64,000 nt of DNA from Hyphomicrobiales bacterium (GTDB lineage Bacteria; Pseudomonadota; Alphaproteobacteria; Rhizobiales; Rhizobiaceae). The stretch's first letter is position 1, and each line of letters begins with the position of its first letter. The notes below the pieces were generated by a model that did not search any database, had not been told where the DNA came from, and saw only the letters and a list, made by a program, of their open reading frames with translations. Position numbers and translations under genes: made by a program. Below, piece by piece: positions 56,301-63,153 of the stretch. The DNA lies in NCBI GenBank assembly GCA_900469475.1, contig UBXG01000001.1:158319-222318 (forward strand), read 5' to 3'.

Positions 56301-56711
56301 GCACCGATCCTGATGCTGTCGGCCAATATCGGTGACGCTGCTGCGGCGACCGACAGCGACGACAGCCATAACGACGCCATCTCCAAACCGGTCGACATCC
56401 GCCAGCTTCGCGACAAGCTCGCGCTGCATCTCGGGCTAAAATGGATCTATGCCGATGCTTCTATCCCGACCGCGCCGAAGCCGCCACCGCCCCTGAAGAG
56501 CCCTGGGATCGAGCATGTCCGCGAATTGCTGCGGCTCGGCGAGATCGGTTATGTCAGGGGAATCGAAGCAAAGCTTGCGGATCTTGCGAAACTTGAAGAA
56601 AACAGACCCTTCATCGATGCCCTGCGCGCCCATGTCCAGGCTTTCGATCTCGACGGTTTCCTGAAGGTGCTGCGCAGCTTCGACACTGAAAAGGTAGAAC
56701 AGATTGGCTGA
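53322..56711 (+). CDS. NCS1-transporter-domain hybrid sensor histidine kinase
   Basis: 1129 residues. Residues about 20-490 form a 12-helix NCS1 (cytosine/purine/allantoin permease) domain: FSSQRISQTAIGAISFLALE, TRGASFGYIGSTI, DINPVGLGAM. A Cys-rich segment follows: Cys503, 506, 518, 526, 529, 530, 536 and 540, probably metal-binding. Then come two further helices (about 570-595, 610-633), a coiled linker, HisKA with SHELRTPLNAVLGYA (phospho-His686), an ATPase with DTGRGIAAKDIARIYEPF and GLGLGL, a receiver with phospho-Asp972 (LFLVDISMPG), and a C-terminal helical tail that may be an HPt-like module. It is divergent from urtA, so it may sense urea or a ureide/purine precursor. Confidence 0.9.
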   Translation: MAARQRIIPVRREYNRWVANQTLEDYALRFTAKSARQFSSQRISQTAIGAISFLALEAIGGTITLSYGTTNAFYAIIVASLAMLAVGLPISRYAIRHGVDIDLLTRGASFGYIGSTITSLIYASFTFMLFAIEASIMSGALELTLGIPVWIGYIISAVMVIPLVTHGVRLISRFQLLTQPFWIVLNILPFVFIAFADWEKFDLWRAFAGIHHPASAPGSAAPFDLVEFGAASAVILALMSQIGEQADFLRFLPPEGHRKWRHRLAIFLAGPGWVIIGAPKLLAGSFLVVLTLTSGVPADRAADPAQMYLTAFGYMIPWHNAALLLMVAFVMISQLKINVMNAYAGSLAWSNFFSRLTHSHPGRVIWLVFNVAIALLLMELGIYRLLEETLGIFSIIAMAWLCTVSADLFINKPLGLAPPGIEFKRAHLYDINPVGLGAMALSATIALIAHFGAFGSIAASLAPYITLIVALIASPAIAWITKGKYYLARKPRQSWKNLTTITCSVCEHPFEPEDMAWCPAYAAPICSLCCSLDSRCHDMCKPKARLNTQVATVAKTLLPESIVTRLATRLGRYGIAVVLALTAMGAILAMIAHQVGAASPETAAVVDRTILIVFFVFAVIAGVACWFYVLAHDSRVVAEEESSRQNTLLLKEIAAHKKTDAALQGAKEAAEAANRAKSRYVVGLSHELRTPLNAVLGYAQILERDETIPAPRQSSLKVIRRSAEHLSGLIDGLLDISKIEAGRLQVYSNEINIQDFLDQIVDMFHPQAQAKGLAFVHERAATLPDYVRTDEKRLRQILVNLLSNAIKFTDAGTVRFEVGYRNQVATFTVSDTGRGIAAKDIARIYEPFQRGEADSVRPMPGLGLGLTITQLLTNTLGGEISVTSEKDVGSTFRVRLMLSAVIRPMKPPAQEQRIVGYEGPRRTIVVVDDNEDHRELMREILSPLDFIVLTAAGGPDCLTLIEGIKPDLFLVDISMPGMNGWQLVSRLRENGQTAPILMLSANIGDAAAATDSDDSHNDAISKPVDIRQLRDKLALHLGLKWIYADASIPTAPKPPPPLKSPGIEHVRELLRLGEIGYVRGIEAKLADLAKLEENRPFIDALRAHVQAFDLDGFLKVLRSFDTEKVEQIG

Positions 56712-57627
56712 GCCTGCCCTTCCCCGCGATATAGTCCTGCTGGTGGACGATTCACCGGAGGCGCTCGGTTTTCTGACTGACGCGCTCGAGCAATCCGGCT
56801 TTTCCGTGCTGATCGCCACCTCGGGACCGGCGGCGCTCAACATCGTCGAGCGCATCACACCCGATCTCATCCTGCTCGATGCCGTCATGCCTGTCATGGA
56901 TGGTTTCGAAACTTGCCGCCGGCTGAAAGCCAATGCCGGCATCGCCCAGATTCCGGTCGTCTTCATGACCGGGCTCACCGAAACCGAGCATGTGGTGCAC
57001 GCACTGGAATCCGGCGGCGTCGATTATCTCACCAAGCCGATCAATATCGACGAACTGCGCGCCCGCATCCGGGTCCACCTGCGCAATGCCCGCTCGGCTC
57101 AAAGCGCCAGGGTGGCGCTCGATGCCGCCGGCCGCCATCTCCTGGCGGTCAAGGGCAATGGCGCCATCCATTGGTCGACGCCCCAGGCAACCCGCCTGAT
57201 CAATGCTGCCACGGGCAGCGACGACGGCCTTGAGCTCGCCTCGAAACATATCGCCGCCTTCATGCTGGAACGCGAGCGGCTCGGCCCTGCTCGCGACAAT
57301 CTTCTTTCGATGAACAATGGCGGCCAGGCGGCGCTGCAATTCACCTTTCTCGGTGCCATCGGCGCCGACGAATACCTCTTTCGCCTGACAGCCACCAGCC
57401 AGCGTGCCGACGACGAAGCCCTGCGCCGGCATTTTGCGCTGACCCAGCGCGAATCCGAAGTATTGCTGTGGCTCGCCAAGGGCAAATCCAACCGCGATAT
57501 TGGCGAAATCCTCGGCCTTTCAGCCCGCACCGTGAACAAGCATCTTGAGCAGATCTATGTAAAGCTCGGCGTCGAAAACCGGGCATCAGCAGCTGTCAGG
57601 GCCGCCCACGTCCTGCATGAAGCTTAA
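56704..57627 (+). CDS. response regulator, receiver plus LuxR-type HTH
   Basis: 307 residues from TTG 56704, overlapping the end of the kinase gene by 8 bp. The receiver spans about 9-130 with Asp15/Asp16, phospho-acceptor Asp59 (LILLDAVMPVMDG), Thr in VFMTGL and Lys in LTKPINI. A middle linker of about 110 residues resembles a degenerate ligand or dimer region. The C-terminal LuxR/NarL HTH reads LTQRESEVLLWLAKGKSNRDIGEILGLSARTVNKHLEQIYVKLGV. It is the obvious output partner of the upstream kinase and candidate activator of urtABCDE. Confidence 0.92.
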   Translation: MAEPALPRDIVLLVDDSPEALGFLTDALEQSGFSVLIATSGPAALNIVERITPDLILLDAVMPVMDGFETCRRLKANAGIAQIPVVFMTGLTETEHVVHALESGGVDYLTKPINIDELRARIRVHLRNARSAQSARVALDAAGRHLLAVKGNGAIHWSTPQATRLINAATGSDDGLELASKHIAAFMLERERLGPARDNLLSMNNGGQAALQFTFLGAIGADEYLFRLTATSQRADDEALRRHFALTQRESEVLLWLAKGKSNRDIGEILGLSARTVNKHLEQIYVKLGVENRASAAVRAAHVLHEA

Positions 57628-57642
57628 GCCGCGGCCAGTTTT

Positions 57643-58506
57643 TCATTCCTCGCTCAAAAAACGCTGGAGCGAGTTTGCAAGATCGACCGGATTTTCTTCC
57701 GCGACATGGTGACCGCTTTCGATACCGTGGCCGGTGACATTCACCGCCCATAAGCGCCAGATTTCCCTCGGATCGCCGAAGAAGTATTCCAGATCGTCTT
57801 TCGTCGACCAAAGGCAAAGCAACGGGCATGCGATCCGTTTACCGGCAAGGCGGTCCTGCAGTTCATCTTCCCGATCAACGGTCAATCCTGCCCGATAATC
57901 CTCAATCATCCCATGGACGACCGCGGGATCGTGGATCGCCGTCAGCAGATCGTCATAGGCCTCTTTCCCCATGAAATCAGGGTGAATGCGGCTGTACCAA
58001 GCCCGAGGGTCGGCATTGATGGCCTGCTCGGGCTTTTCCGGATGCGCGAAGAAGAACCAATGATACCAGTCACGCGCAAAGCGCCAATCCATCCGTTCGA
58101 GATGCTCGATGATCGGAATGCTGTCGATCACGGCGACCTTGGTGACGATCTCGGGATGATCGAGGGCAAGGCGGAATGCCACGTAGCTGCCGCGGTCATG
58201 GCCCGCCACGGCAAAAGTCCGATGACCTAAAGCCTGCATCAGCGCTACACAGTCCAGCGCCTTCGCCCGTTTCGAAGAATAACGGCTATCCTCGCTGTCA
58301 ACGGGCTGGAAAGACTTCCCAAATCCCCTGAGGTCAGGGCAAACAATCGTGAAGTGAGGAGACAAGAGGTCTGCGACATGGCCCCAAGTCATATGCGTTC
58401 GCGGATGGCCGTGCAGCAACAGCAATGGCGGCCCGTTGCCGCCGTAGCGAACGCGTAAAAGGCCGGGACCGACGTCGATATAATCCAGTGTCATTCCGCT
58501 GAACAA
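57643..58506 (-). CDS. alpha/beta hydrolase, haloacetate dehalogenase-like
   Basis: 287 residues of the alpha/beta-hydrolase fold: oxyanion HGHPRTHMTWGHVADLL, DLRGFGKSFQPVDSEDS, nucleophile elbow GHDRGSYVAFRLALDHPE with Asp as nucleophile, VIDSIPIIEHLERMDW, and catalytic His in GIESGHHVAEENP. The order and wording match fluoroacetate/haloacetate dehalogenases (DehH1 type). In fluoroacetate dehalogenase two arginines after the nucleophile bind the carboxylate (HDRGGR); here the first is kept (HDR) but the second is Tyr, so another substrate such as an epoxide or ester is possible. It converges with the response regulator gene. Confidence 0.82.
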   Translation of the reverse strand: MFSGMTLDYIDVGPGLLRVRYGGNGPPLLLLHGHPRTHMTWGHVADLLSPHFTIVCPDLRGFGKSFQPVDSEDSRYSSKRAKALDCVALMQALGHRTFAVAGHDRGSYVAFRLALDHPEIVTKVAVIDSIPIIEHLERMDWRFARDWYHWFFFAHPEKPEQAINADPRAWYSRIHPDFMGKEAYDDLLTAIHDPAVVHGMIEDYRAGLTVDREDELQDRLAGKRIACPLLCLWSTKDDLEYFFGDPREIWRLWAVNVTGHGIESGHHVAEENPVDLANSLQRFLSEE

Positions 58507-58815
58507 ATCCCGCCTCCCTCGAATATTCGCTCCTTGCTCCTTACGTTTGCGGCATCAGATTGTTCCAACTTTACCCGTTACGCCAATTTTCCGCGGAAAA
58601 CTCCGATTCGGTCGAACGGCGACCTTTCATATCAAGGCGAGGCTCGCACAATTAATTCTACTTTAAATTGTCAATAGAAGTAGACACGTCACGAACTCAG
58701 CTTTCTGCTTACTTTTTGAAAATTGGTCGATGGTCGCAGACCGCGTGCATAGACGATAACCATGCACGACGTGAAGCTGCACGTTTCGACAACGCCGGCC
58801 AGGCTTCCAGCCACG
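58507..58815. other. AT-rich intergenic region with dyad TCTACTT-N14-AAGTAGA
   Basis: It lies between two minus-strand genes. The part at 58640-58730 is AT-rich and contains the perfect 7-bp inverted repeat at 58657-58684, about 150 bp upstream of the hydrolase start, so a regulated promoter is likely there. No gene seen. Confidence 0.45.
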
Positions 58816-59646
58816 CTAAAGTTCAGTGCGCACGCGCCACAATTCCGGGAAGAGTTCCACCTCCAGCATCCGCTTCAGATACGAGGTCCCGGCTGTTCCG
58901 CCTGTGCCGCGCTTAAAACCGATCACGCGCTCGACCGTGGTAACATGGTTGAAGCGCCAGCGCCGGAAATAGTCTTCGAAGTCGACCAGCTTCTCGCCAA
59001 CTTCGTAGGCTTCCCAGTATCGCGACGGGTCGCGATAGACCGTCACCCAAACGGCCATAACACCCTCGTCGAATTGCCATGCCTGACGCAAGTCCCGCTT
59101 CAGCACCTCCTGCGGCACGGGCAGGCCGGTACGCGCCAGCCGGCGCAACACTTCATCATAGAGCGAGGGACGCGCAAGTTCGGCTTCCAGCATCTCCAGA
59201 ATATCAGGCCGATGTTCGTGCGGCTTCAACATTGCGAGATTCCGATTTCCGGCCGCATATTCGATCAACCGGTATTGCCATGACTGGAAGCCGGACGACT
59301 GGCCGAGATCATCGCGGAAGCGCGTATATTCCGATGGCGTCATGGTCCTCAAGACATCCCATGCGGAATTCAGCTGCTCGAAAATCCGAGCCACACGCGA
59401 TAGCATTTTCAACGCTTCCCGCGTTTGATCGGCCGCGATCATCCTCCTGGCTGCCTGGATCTCGTATAGCGCAAGTTTCATCCACAATTCGGACGTCTGA
59501 TGCTGGATGATGAAGAGCATCTCGTCATGCGCCGATGACAGTGGCAGCTGTGCCGTCAGAATCCGATCGATATGCAAATAGTCGCCGTAGGACATGCGCT
59601 GCCGGAAATCCATCTCGGCGCCATCTTTCGAAGGATCATAGGTCAT
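58816..59646 (-). CDS. kynA: tryptophan 2,3-dioxygenase
   Basis: 276 residues from [16 protein letters not shown] with AGGAGG upstream. All TDO features are present: [16 protein letters not shown], the active-site His49 in [31 protein letters not shown], and heme-ligand His234 in [24 protein letters not shown] heme enzyme of about 280 residues that opens the indole ring of L-tryptophan to N-formylkynurenine. The usual kynB/kynU partners are not adjacent, so other kynurenine steps must be encoded elsewhere. Confidence 0.95.
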   Translation of the reverse strand: MTYDPSKDGAEMDFRQRMSYGDYLHIDRILTAQLPLSSAHDEMLFIIQHQTSELWMKLALYEIQAARRMIAADQTREALKMLSRVARIFEQLNSAWDVLRTMTPSEYTRFRDDLGQSSGFQSWQYRLIEYAAGNRNLAMLKPHEHRPDILEMLEAELARPSLYDEVLRRLARTGLPVPQEVLKRDLRQAWQFDEGVMAVWVTVYRDPSRYWEAYEVGEKLVDFEDYFRRWRFNHVTTVERVIGFKRGTGGTAGTSYLKRMLEVELFPELWRVRTEL

Positions 59647-60028
59647 TCTGGCTTTCCTCCTCCCGGACATGAAATTCGGGAGGACCTCCCGATATGAAGC
59701 GAAGCGTCGTCGCCGATGCCATTGTACAATTTTGTTCGTGAATCGGCAGGCGCGACGTTGCTTCTAGCATATGCGCGGCGAACACCGTGCAGGTTTTGCG
59801 AGGTGTTTGAGTTTACCCTTGCTCGCAGTCTGAACTTGGGCTCGTACCCGCCCGGCAGCCAACCGTCAGACTTTGCAAATCCATGCGACAAGGGCGCCTG
59901 CTGTCGCAGACGCCATCATCCCTTCGAACTGCAGTGCCTTTCAGAGCCGGTTCAGGCGATATCGCCGGTGCTCGGCTTTAGGTTGCGCGACGGTTTGGTC
60001 ATGAGGCTACCAGTCCGTCGAGCTGCGA
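59647..60028. other. 382-bp intergenic region
   Basis: Upstream of kynA and downstream of the histidine-rich peptide gene. No coding sequence, terminator or convincing operator was recognised. The kynA promoter should lie in its left part. Confidence 0.35.
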
Positions 60029-60316
60029 TCACCAGCGATAGTAGCGGTGATGGCGATGGTGGTGACGATGCTTGTACCAACCGTGATGATGGCCGCGCCA
60101 GTAGTGGCTCCGGTAGCTGCGGTGCGATTTCCAGTGGTGATGCCGGTGATGTCGCGGCCCGTGCCAGTGGCGACGATGATGATAACGGACCGTTTGAACA
60201 GATGATTGGACCTCTGGCTTCGTCATGTTCATCATCGGTGCAGCCGACGCAGCACCGGCACCGATCATCAGGCCGACAGCCAGAAATGCAGCAAGCAGAT
60301 TGTTAAAGATTTTCAT
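60029..60316 (-). CDS. secreted histidine/arginine-rich small protein
   Basis: 95 residues. The signal peptide MKIFNNLLAAFLAVGLMIG... is cleaved near ASA-APMM. The mature part of about 69 residues starts with a short spacer (MMNMTKPEVQSSVQTVRY) and then consists almost only of His, Arg, Trp, Tyr, Gly and Ser, with about 20 histidines in HH, HHH and HxH clusters (RHHRHHHWKSHRSYRSHYW). Such composition favours binding of Ni, Zn, Cu or heme, or of acidic polymers, in the periplasm. Small secreted peptides of this kind occur in rhizobia without assigned function. Confidence 0.7.
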   Translation of the reverse strand: MKIFNNLLAAFLAVGLMIGAGAASAAPMMNMTKPEVQSSVQTVRYHHRRHWHGPRHHRHHHWKSHRSYRSHYWRGHHHGWYKHRHHHRHHRYYRW

Positions 60317-60420
60317 AGCGAACCTCCATCAGTGCCATCATCCTGAAGCCAGGCGGCTGAACGGAGCATGAATGCCTGCAGCTCCCGCGTTCATCAGAAG
60401 GAACAGGTAACGCGGCTGGA

Positions 60421-61806
60421 TTACGGAGAGAGTTCTTCGAGCGTCCGGCCTTTGGTTTCCACGGCGAATACGGCGGTGACAAGTGCGCCGAGCAGCAAAA
60501 TTGCAGCGAATACCATGAATACGTACTGGATGCCCATCGACGAGAGCAGGAAACCCGTCACGATCGGGCCTGCCGAGGATCCCAGGCGAAGCCACGCACT
60601 TCCGGCACCCGTCCCGATTGCCCGCAGGCGCGTCGGATAGATCTCTGCGGAGTAAAGATACAGTGAGAAGGTAACCGTTTGGACGATGGCATAGGCAAGA
60701 CCTGCCAGCACCAATACTTGCATGGCGGATGTCGCTCCAAGCCATGCGAGGATGGCAAGCGGGATGGGAGCGATGAGCAATGCTCCCGCATACCAGCGCT
60801 TGCGGCCTACCCTATCGATGAGCAGCGCGCAGATAACCGCTGCAACAACGCCACCCACCGATGTCGCGAACCCATAGAATATGCTGGTTTCAAGCGGCAG
60901 GTTGAAGGTCTGACGATAAAGGGTGGGCAACCAGGTAATTGTGCCGTTGGCGACCAGATAGGCGCTGAACCACATGGCCCAGATGGATAGCGTGCGCTTG
61001 AGATAGATGCCTTGGAAAAGTTCCCGCCAGTCGGATGGCTTGCGCACAGGCACTGCGGCATGTTTCGGCTCGGGAAGCGTCTTGCCTGCGGCACGGGCGC
61101 TGTCTTCGAGCTTAGTGACGATGCGATTGGCTTCCTCGTAACGCCCGTTGGCAACGAGCCAGCGGGGTGACTCGGTGAGGAACCAGCGCAGCGGGATCAT
61201 CAATACCGCCGGGATCAGGCCGACGATGAACATGGCCTTCCAACCATAGAGCGGCACCATGAAATAGCCGATCAGGCCCGCACCGACGAGGCCGAGCAGG
61301 AACATCACTTCGTAGAGAAGAAAGAAACGCCCGCGGCCCTTCGAGCCGATCAGCTCATTGATGTAGGCGCTGGCGACCGGAACTTCGCCACCGGTGCCCA
61401 CACCCTGAACGAAGCGAAACGCCATCATCGTCGCCGCGCCGGCTGCAAAGAGACAGGCGATGTCGATGCTGACGAAAAGCAGGATAGTGAAGAGAAGAAC
61501 CTTCAATCGACCGATCTTTTCGGCTAGCCAGCCGAACAGGACGGCGCCAATCAGTTGCCCCAGATATCCCATCGACAGGATCATGCCCGTCTGGCCGGGT
61601 GTCAGGCCCCATTCGTGCACGAGTACCGGCATGGCGTAGGCAATGGCGATAACGGTGTAACCGTCGAAGAATGTCGCGGCGCCGACGATATTGCGAGCCC
61701 AGAACACTTCTCGGGTGACGGGCAACCGCTCCAACCGCGCACTTATGTCGGCTTGCGGATCGATGACATGCGCAACCGGCGCCGTCATTCGCTGTTCGAT
61801 ATTCAT
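60421..61806 (-). CDS. MFS transporter (sugar/aromatic-acid porter type)
   Basis: 461 residues, 12 helices, central loop after helix 6. MFS signatures: GWLAEKIGRLKVLLFTILLF between helices 2-3, RFVQGVGTGGEVPVASAYINEL in helix 4, PESPRW-like TESPRWLVANGRYEEANRI after helix 6, and DRVGRKRWYAGAL in the second half. GGAGG precedes the start. It follows the DapA-family gene on the same strand and probably imports that enzyme's substrate or a precursor. Confidence 0.9.
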   Translation of the reverse strand: MNIEQRMTAPVAHVIDPQADISARLERLPVTREVFWARNIVGAATFFDGYTVIAIAYAMPVLVHEWGLTPGQTGMILSMGYLGQLIGAVLFGWLAEKIGRLKVLLFTILLFVSIDIACLFAAGAATMMAFRFVQGVGTGGEVPVASAYINELIGSKGRGRFFLLYEVMFLLGLVGAGLIGYFMVPLYGWKAMFIVGLIPAVLMIPLRWFLTESPRWLVANGRYEEANRIVTKLEDSARAAGKTLPEPKHAAVPVRKPSDWRELFQGIYLKRTLSIWAMWFSAYLVANGTITWLPTLYRQTFNLPLETSIFYGFATSVGGVVAAVICALLIDRVGRKRWYAGALLIAPIPLAILAWLGATSAMQVLVLAGLAYAIVQTVTFSLYLYSAEIYPTRLRAIGTGAGSAWLRLGSSAGPIVTGFLLSSMGIQYVFMVFAAILLLGALVTAVFAVETKGRTLEELSP

Positions 61807-62045
61807 TTCATCCTCCCTCTGCCCGGTCTCCGGCTCCCCGACCTGGCATTGACCTACGTATTGAACATCTTGCCTCGGCTGCCGCTCATCCTGCAGGCGG
61901 CGATCCGAAGCTGCGGTCCTTTATGGGCGAAGCAACTTTCCGGCGCATCACAACCGCCGCCTTTAGAGAACGTCGCTCCCCGACGCATCTGCAGTCTCCC
62001 CCCTCGAATACGCCTCCGCCGATTGACGGCAGAGGCGTATTTTTT
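61807..62045 (+). ncRNA. possible small RNA between MFS and DapA-family genes
   Basis: A strong plus-strand intrinsic terminator (62007-62045) has no plus-strand gene in front of it. The preceding 150 or so bases are unusually rich in CUCCCC (GCTCCCCGACG and TCTCCCCCCTCG lie just before the stem), an anti-Shine-Dalgarno-like motif seen in rhizobial trans-acting RNAs. No clear promoter was found, so the 5' end is open. An alternative is that the stem merely ends antisense transcription or stabilises the dapA-like mRNA 3' end. Confidence 0.3.
62007..62045 (+). terminator. intrinsic terminator, plus-strand orientation
   Basis: AATACGCCTC (62007-62016) pairs perfectly with GAGGCGTATT (62032-62041), extended past one mismatch by GCC/GGC around a 7-base loop, followed by TTTT. 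The T-tract exists only in the plus direction; on the minus strand the stem follows an A-run and is succeeded by CGAGGGGG, so it would be a poor terminator for the DapA-family gene that ends at 62044. Confidence 0.7.
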
Positions 62046-62991
62046 ATTCCGCTGCCAAAAGCTGCCCGACACGGCCGATGCCCGCCGCGTCGAAAGCGGC
62101 GAAGATTTCAGCCTCGGCCTTTTCCCCGAGGTTCTTCAGCGGCTCGCGGATCGTGGCATGATCGAGCACGCCGCGATGGACGAGGCCAAGCTTGAGGGCG
62201 ACGGTGCCTTCCATGTGCGAACCCCGGTGATAAACGGCGCGGGTAACCGGCAGCAAGCGCTCGAAGATCTTGCGGGCTTCCGGATAATCCTGCGCCTTGC
62301 CCGCCCGAATGAGATCTATGAGCAGCTCCGGTGCGATGTTGCCGTAGCCGACGAGTAGGCCGTCGACGTCGAACATGGTCGGCAAGAGCCATTCGTCGTG
62401 GCAGCTCAGGATCTGCAAGTTCGGATTGGCCTTCTTCAATTCTGGAATTTCCACATACCAGCGCTTCATGTTGCGAACGCCGTTCTTGGTCGCAACGACC
62501 CCCTCCTGGGTCGCAATTGCGAGCTGCGTGTCCAGATCGTAGGAGGCCTTGGTGGCATCCGGATATTGGAACAGGATGCACTGCAGACCGGACTCTTGCC
62601 AGATCGCCTTGTAGCGATCCTGCGGCGCGCCCTTCTGGAAACCGAAGCGCAGCCAGCCATGGTTTGGATAGACAAGAGCCCCCGTAGCGCCCGCGGCCTT
62701 GCATTTCTTTGCCTCTTCGGCGGCAACCTTGGTGCCTTCGCCCGTAATGCCGGCGATGACCGGAATTTCGCCGTTCACGGCCTCGACATAGGTACGGATC
62801 AGCTTGAGGCGTTCCTCTTCGGTCAGGAATGTGCCTTCGCCGGCGTGGCCGAGGATGACGAGGCTCTTTATGCCGTCCATCGATGCAAGCCACTTCGCAA
62901 TCCGAGCGTTCGCCGCATAGTCGACTTCACCGTCGCGGGTGAATGCGGTCACCGGTGCGGGGCTCAAGCCCCTGAGGTCCATTGGGTGCAT
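62044..62991 (-). CDS. dihydrodipicolinate synthase (DapA) family protein
   Basis: 315 residues from MHPMDLRGLSPAPVTAFTRD with GAGGAG upstream. A class I aldolase-type TIM barrel: GHAGEGTFLTEEER replaces the DapA phosphate-site motif, Tyr143 in FQYPD and Schiff-base Lys169 in VVATKNG are the catalytic pair. Family members include KDG/deoxyglucarate dehydratases and aldolases. The divergent LacI regulator and the downstream MFS gene argue for sugar-acid catabolism rather than lysine synthesis. Confidence 0.85.
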   Translation of the reverse strand: MHPMDLRGLSPAPVTAFTRDGEVDYAANARIAKWLASMDGIKSLVILGHAGEGTFLTEEERLKLIRTYVEAVNGEIPVIAGITGEGTKVAAEEAKKCKAAGATGALVYPNHGWLRFGFQKGAPQDRYKAIWQESGLQCILFQYPDATKASYDLDTQLAIATQEGVVATKNGVRNMKRWYVEIPELKKANPNLQILSCHDEWLLPTMFDVDGLLVGYGNIAPELLIDLIRAGKAQDYPEARKIFERLLPVTRAVYHRGSHMEGTVALKLGLVHRGVLDHATIREPLKNLGEKAEAEIFAAFDAAGIGRVGQLLAAE

Positions 62992-63048
62992 GGGTAGTCT
63001 CCTCTTTGTCGTCGCTGTCCGGTTCACAATCAGCAACGGGATCGTTAA

Positions 63049-63062
63049 TGGGAACGTTCCCA
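63049..63062. promoter_or_regulatory. LacI-type operator
   Basis: TGGGAACGTTCCCA is a 14-bp perfect palindrome with the central CG typical of LacI/GalR operators, 58 bp upstream of the DapA-family start and 92 bp upstream of the lacI-type gene. It should be bound by the repressor encoded next to it. Confidence 0.7.
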
Positions 63063-63153
63063 CTATCGTTTCCGATTTCTCTGGAGTCAACAGGATTTTT
63101 CAGGCATCATCAGATCCATACGCAGATCAGACTCGCCGGCACGGAAATTCGGA

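Noticed and set aside
57643..59646. Possible kynurenine formamidase role for the alpha/beta hydrolase near kynA
   Set aside because: Bacterial KynB is a cyclase-fold enzyme, the hydrolase has an Asp nucleophile typical of dehalogenases, and 309 bp with a regulated-looking promoter separate the genes.
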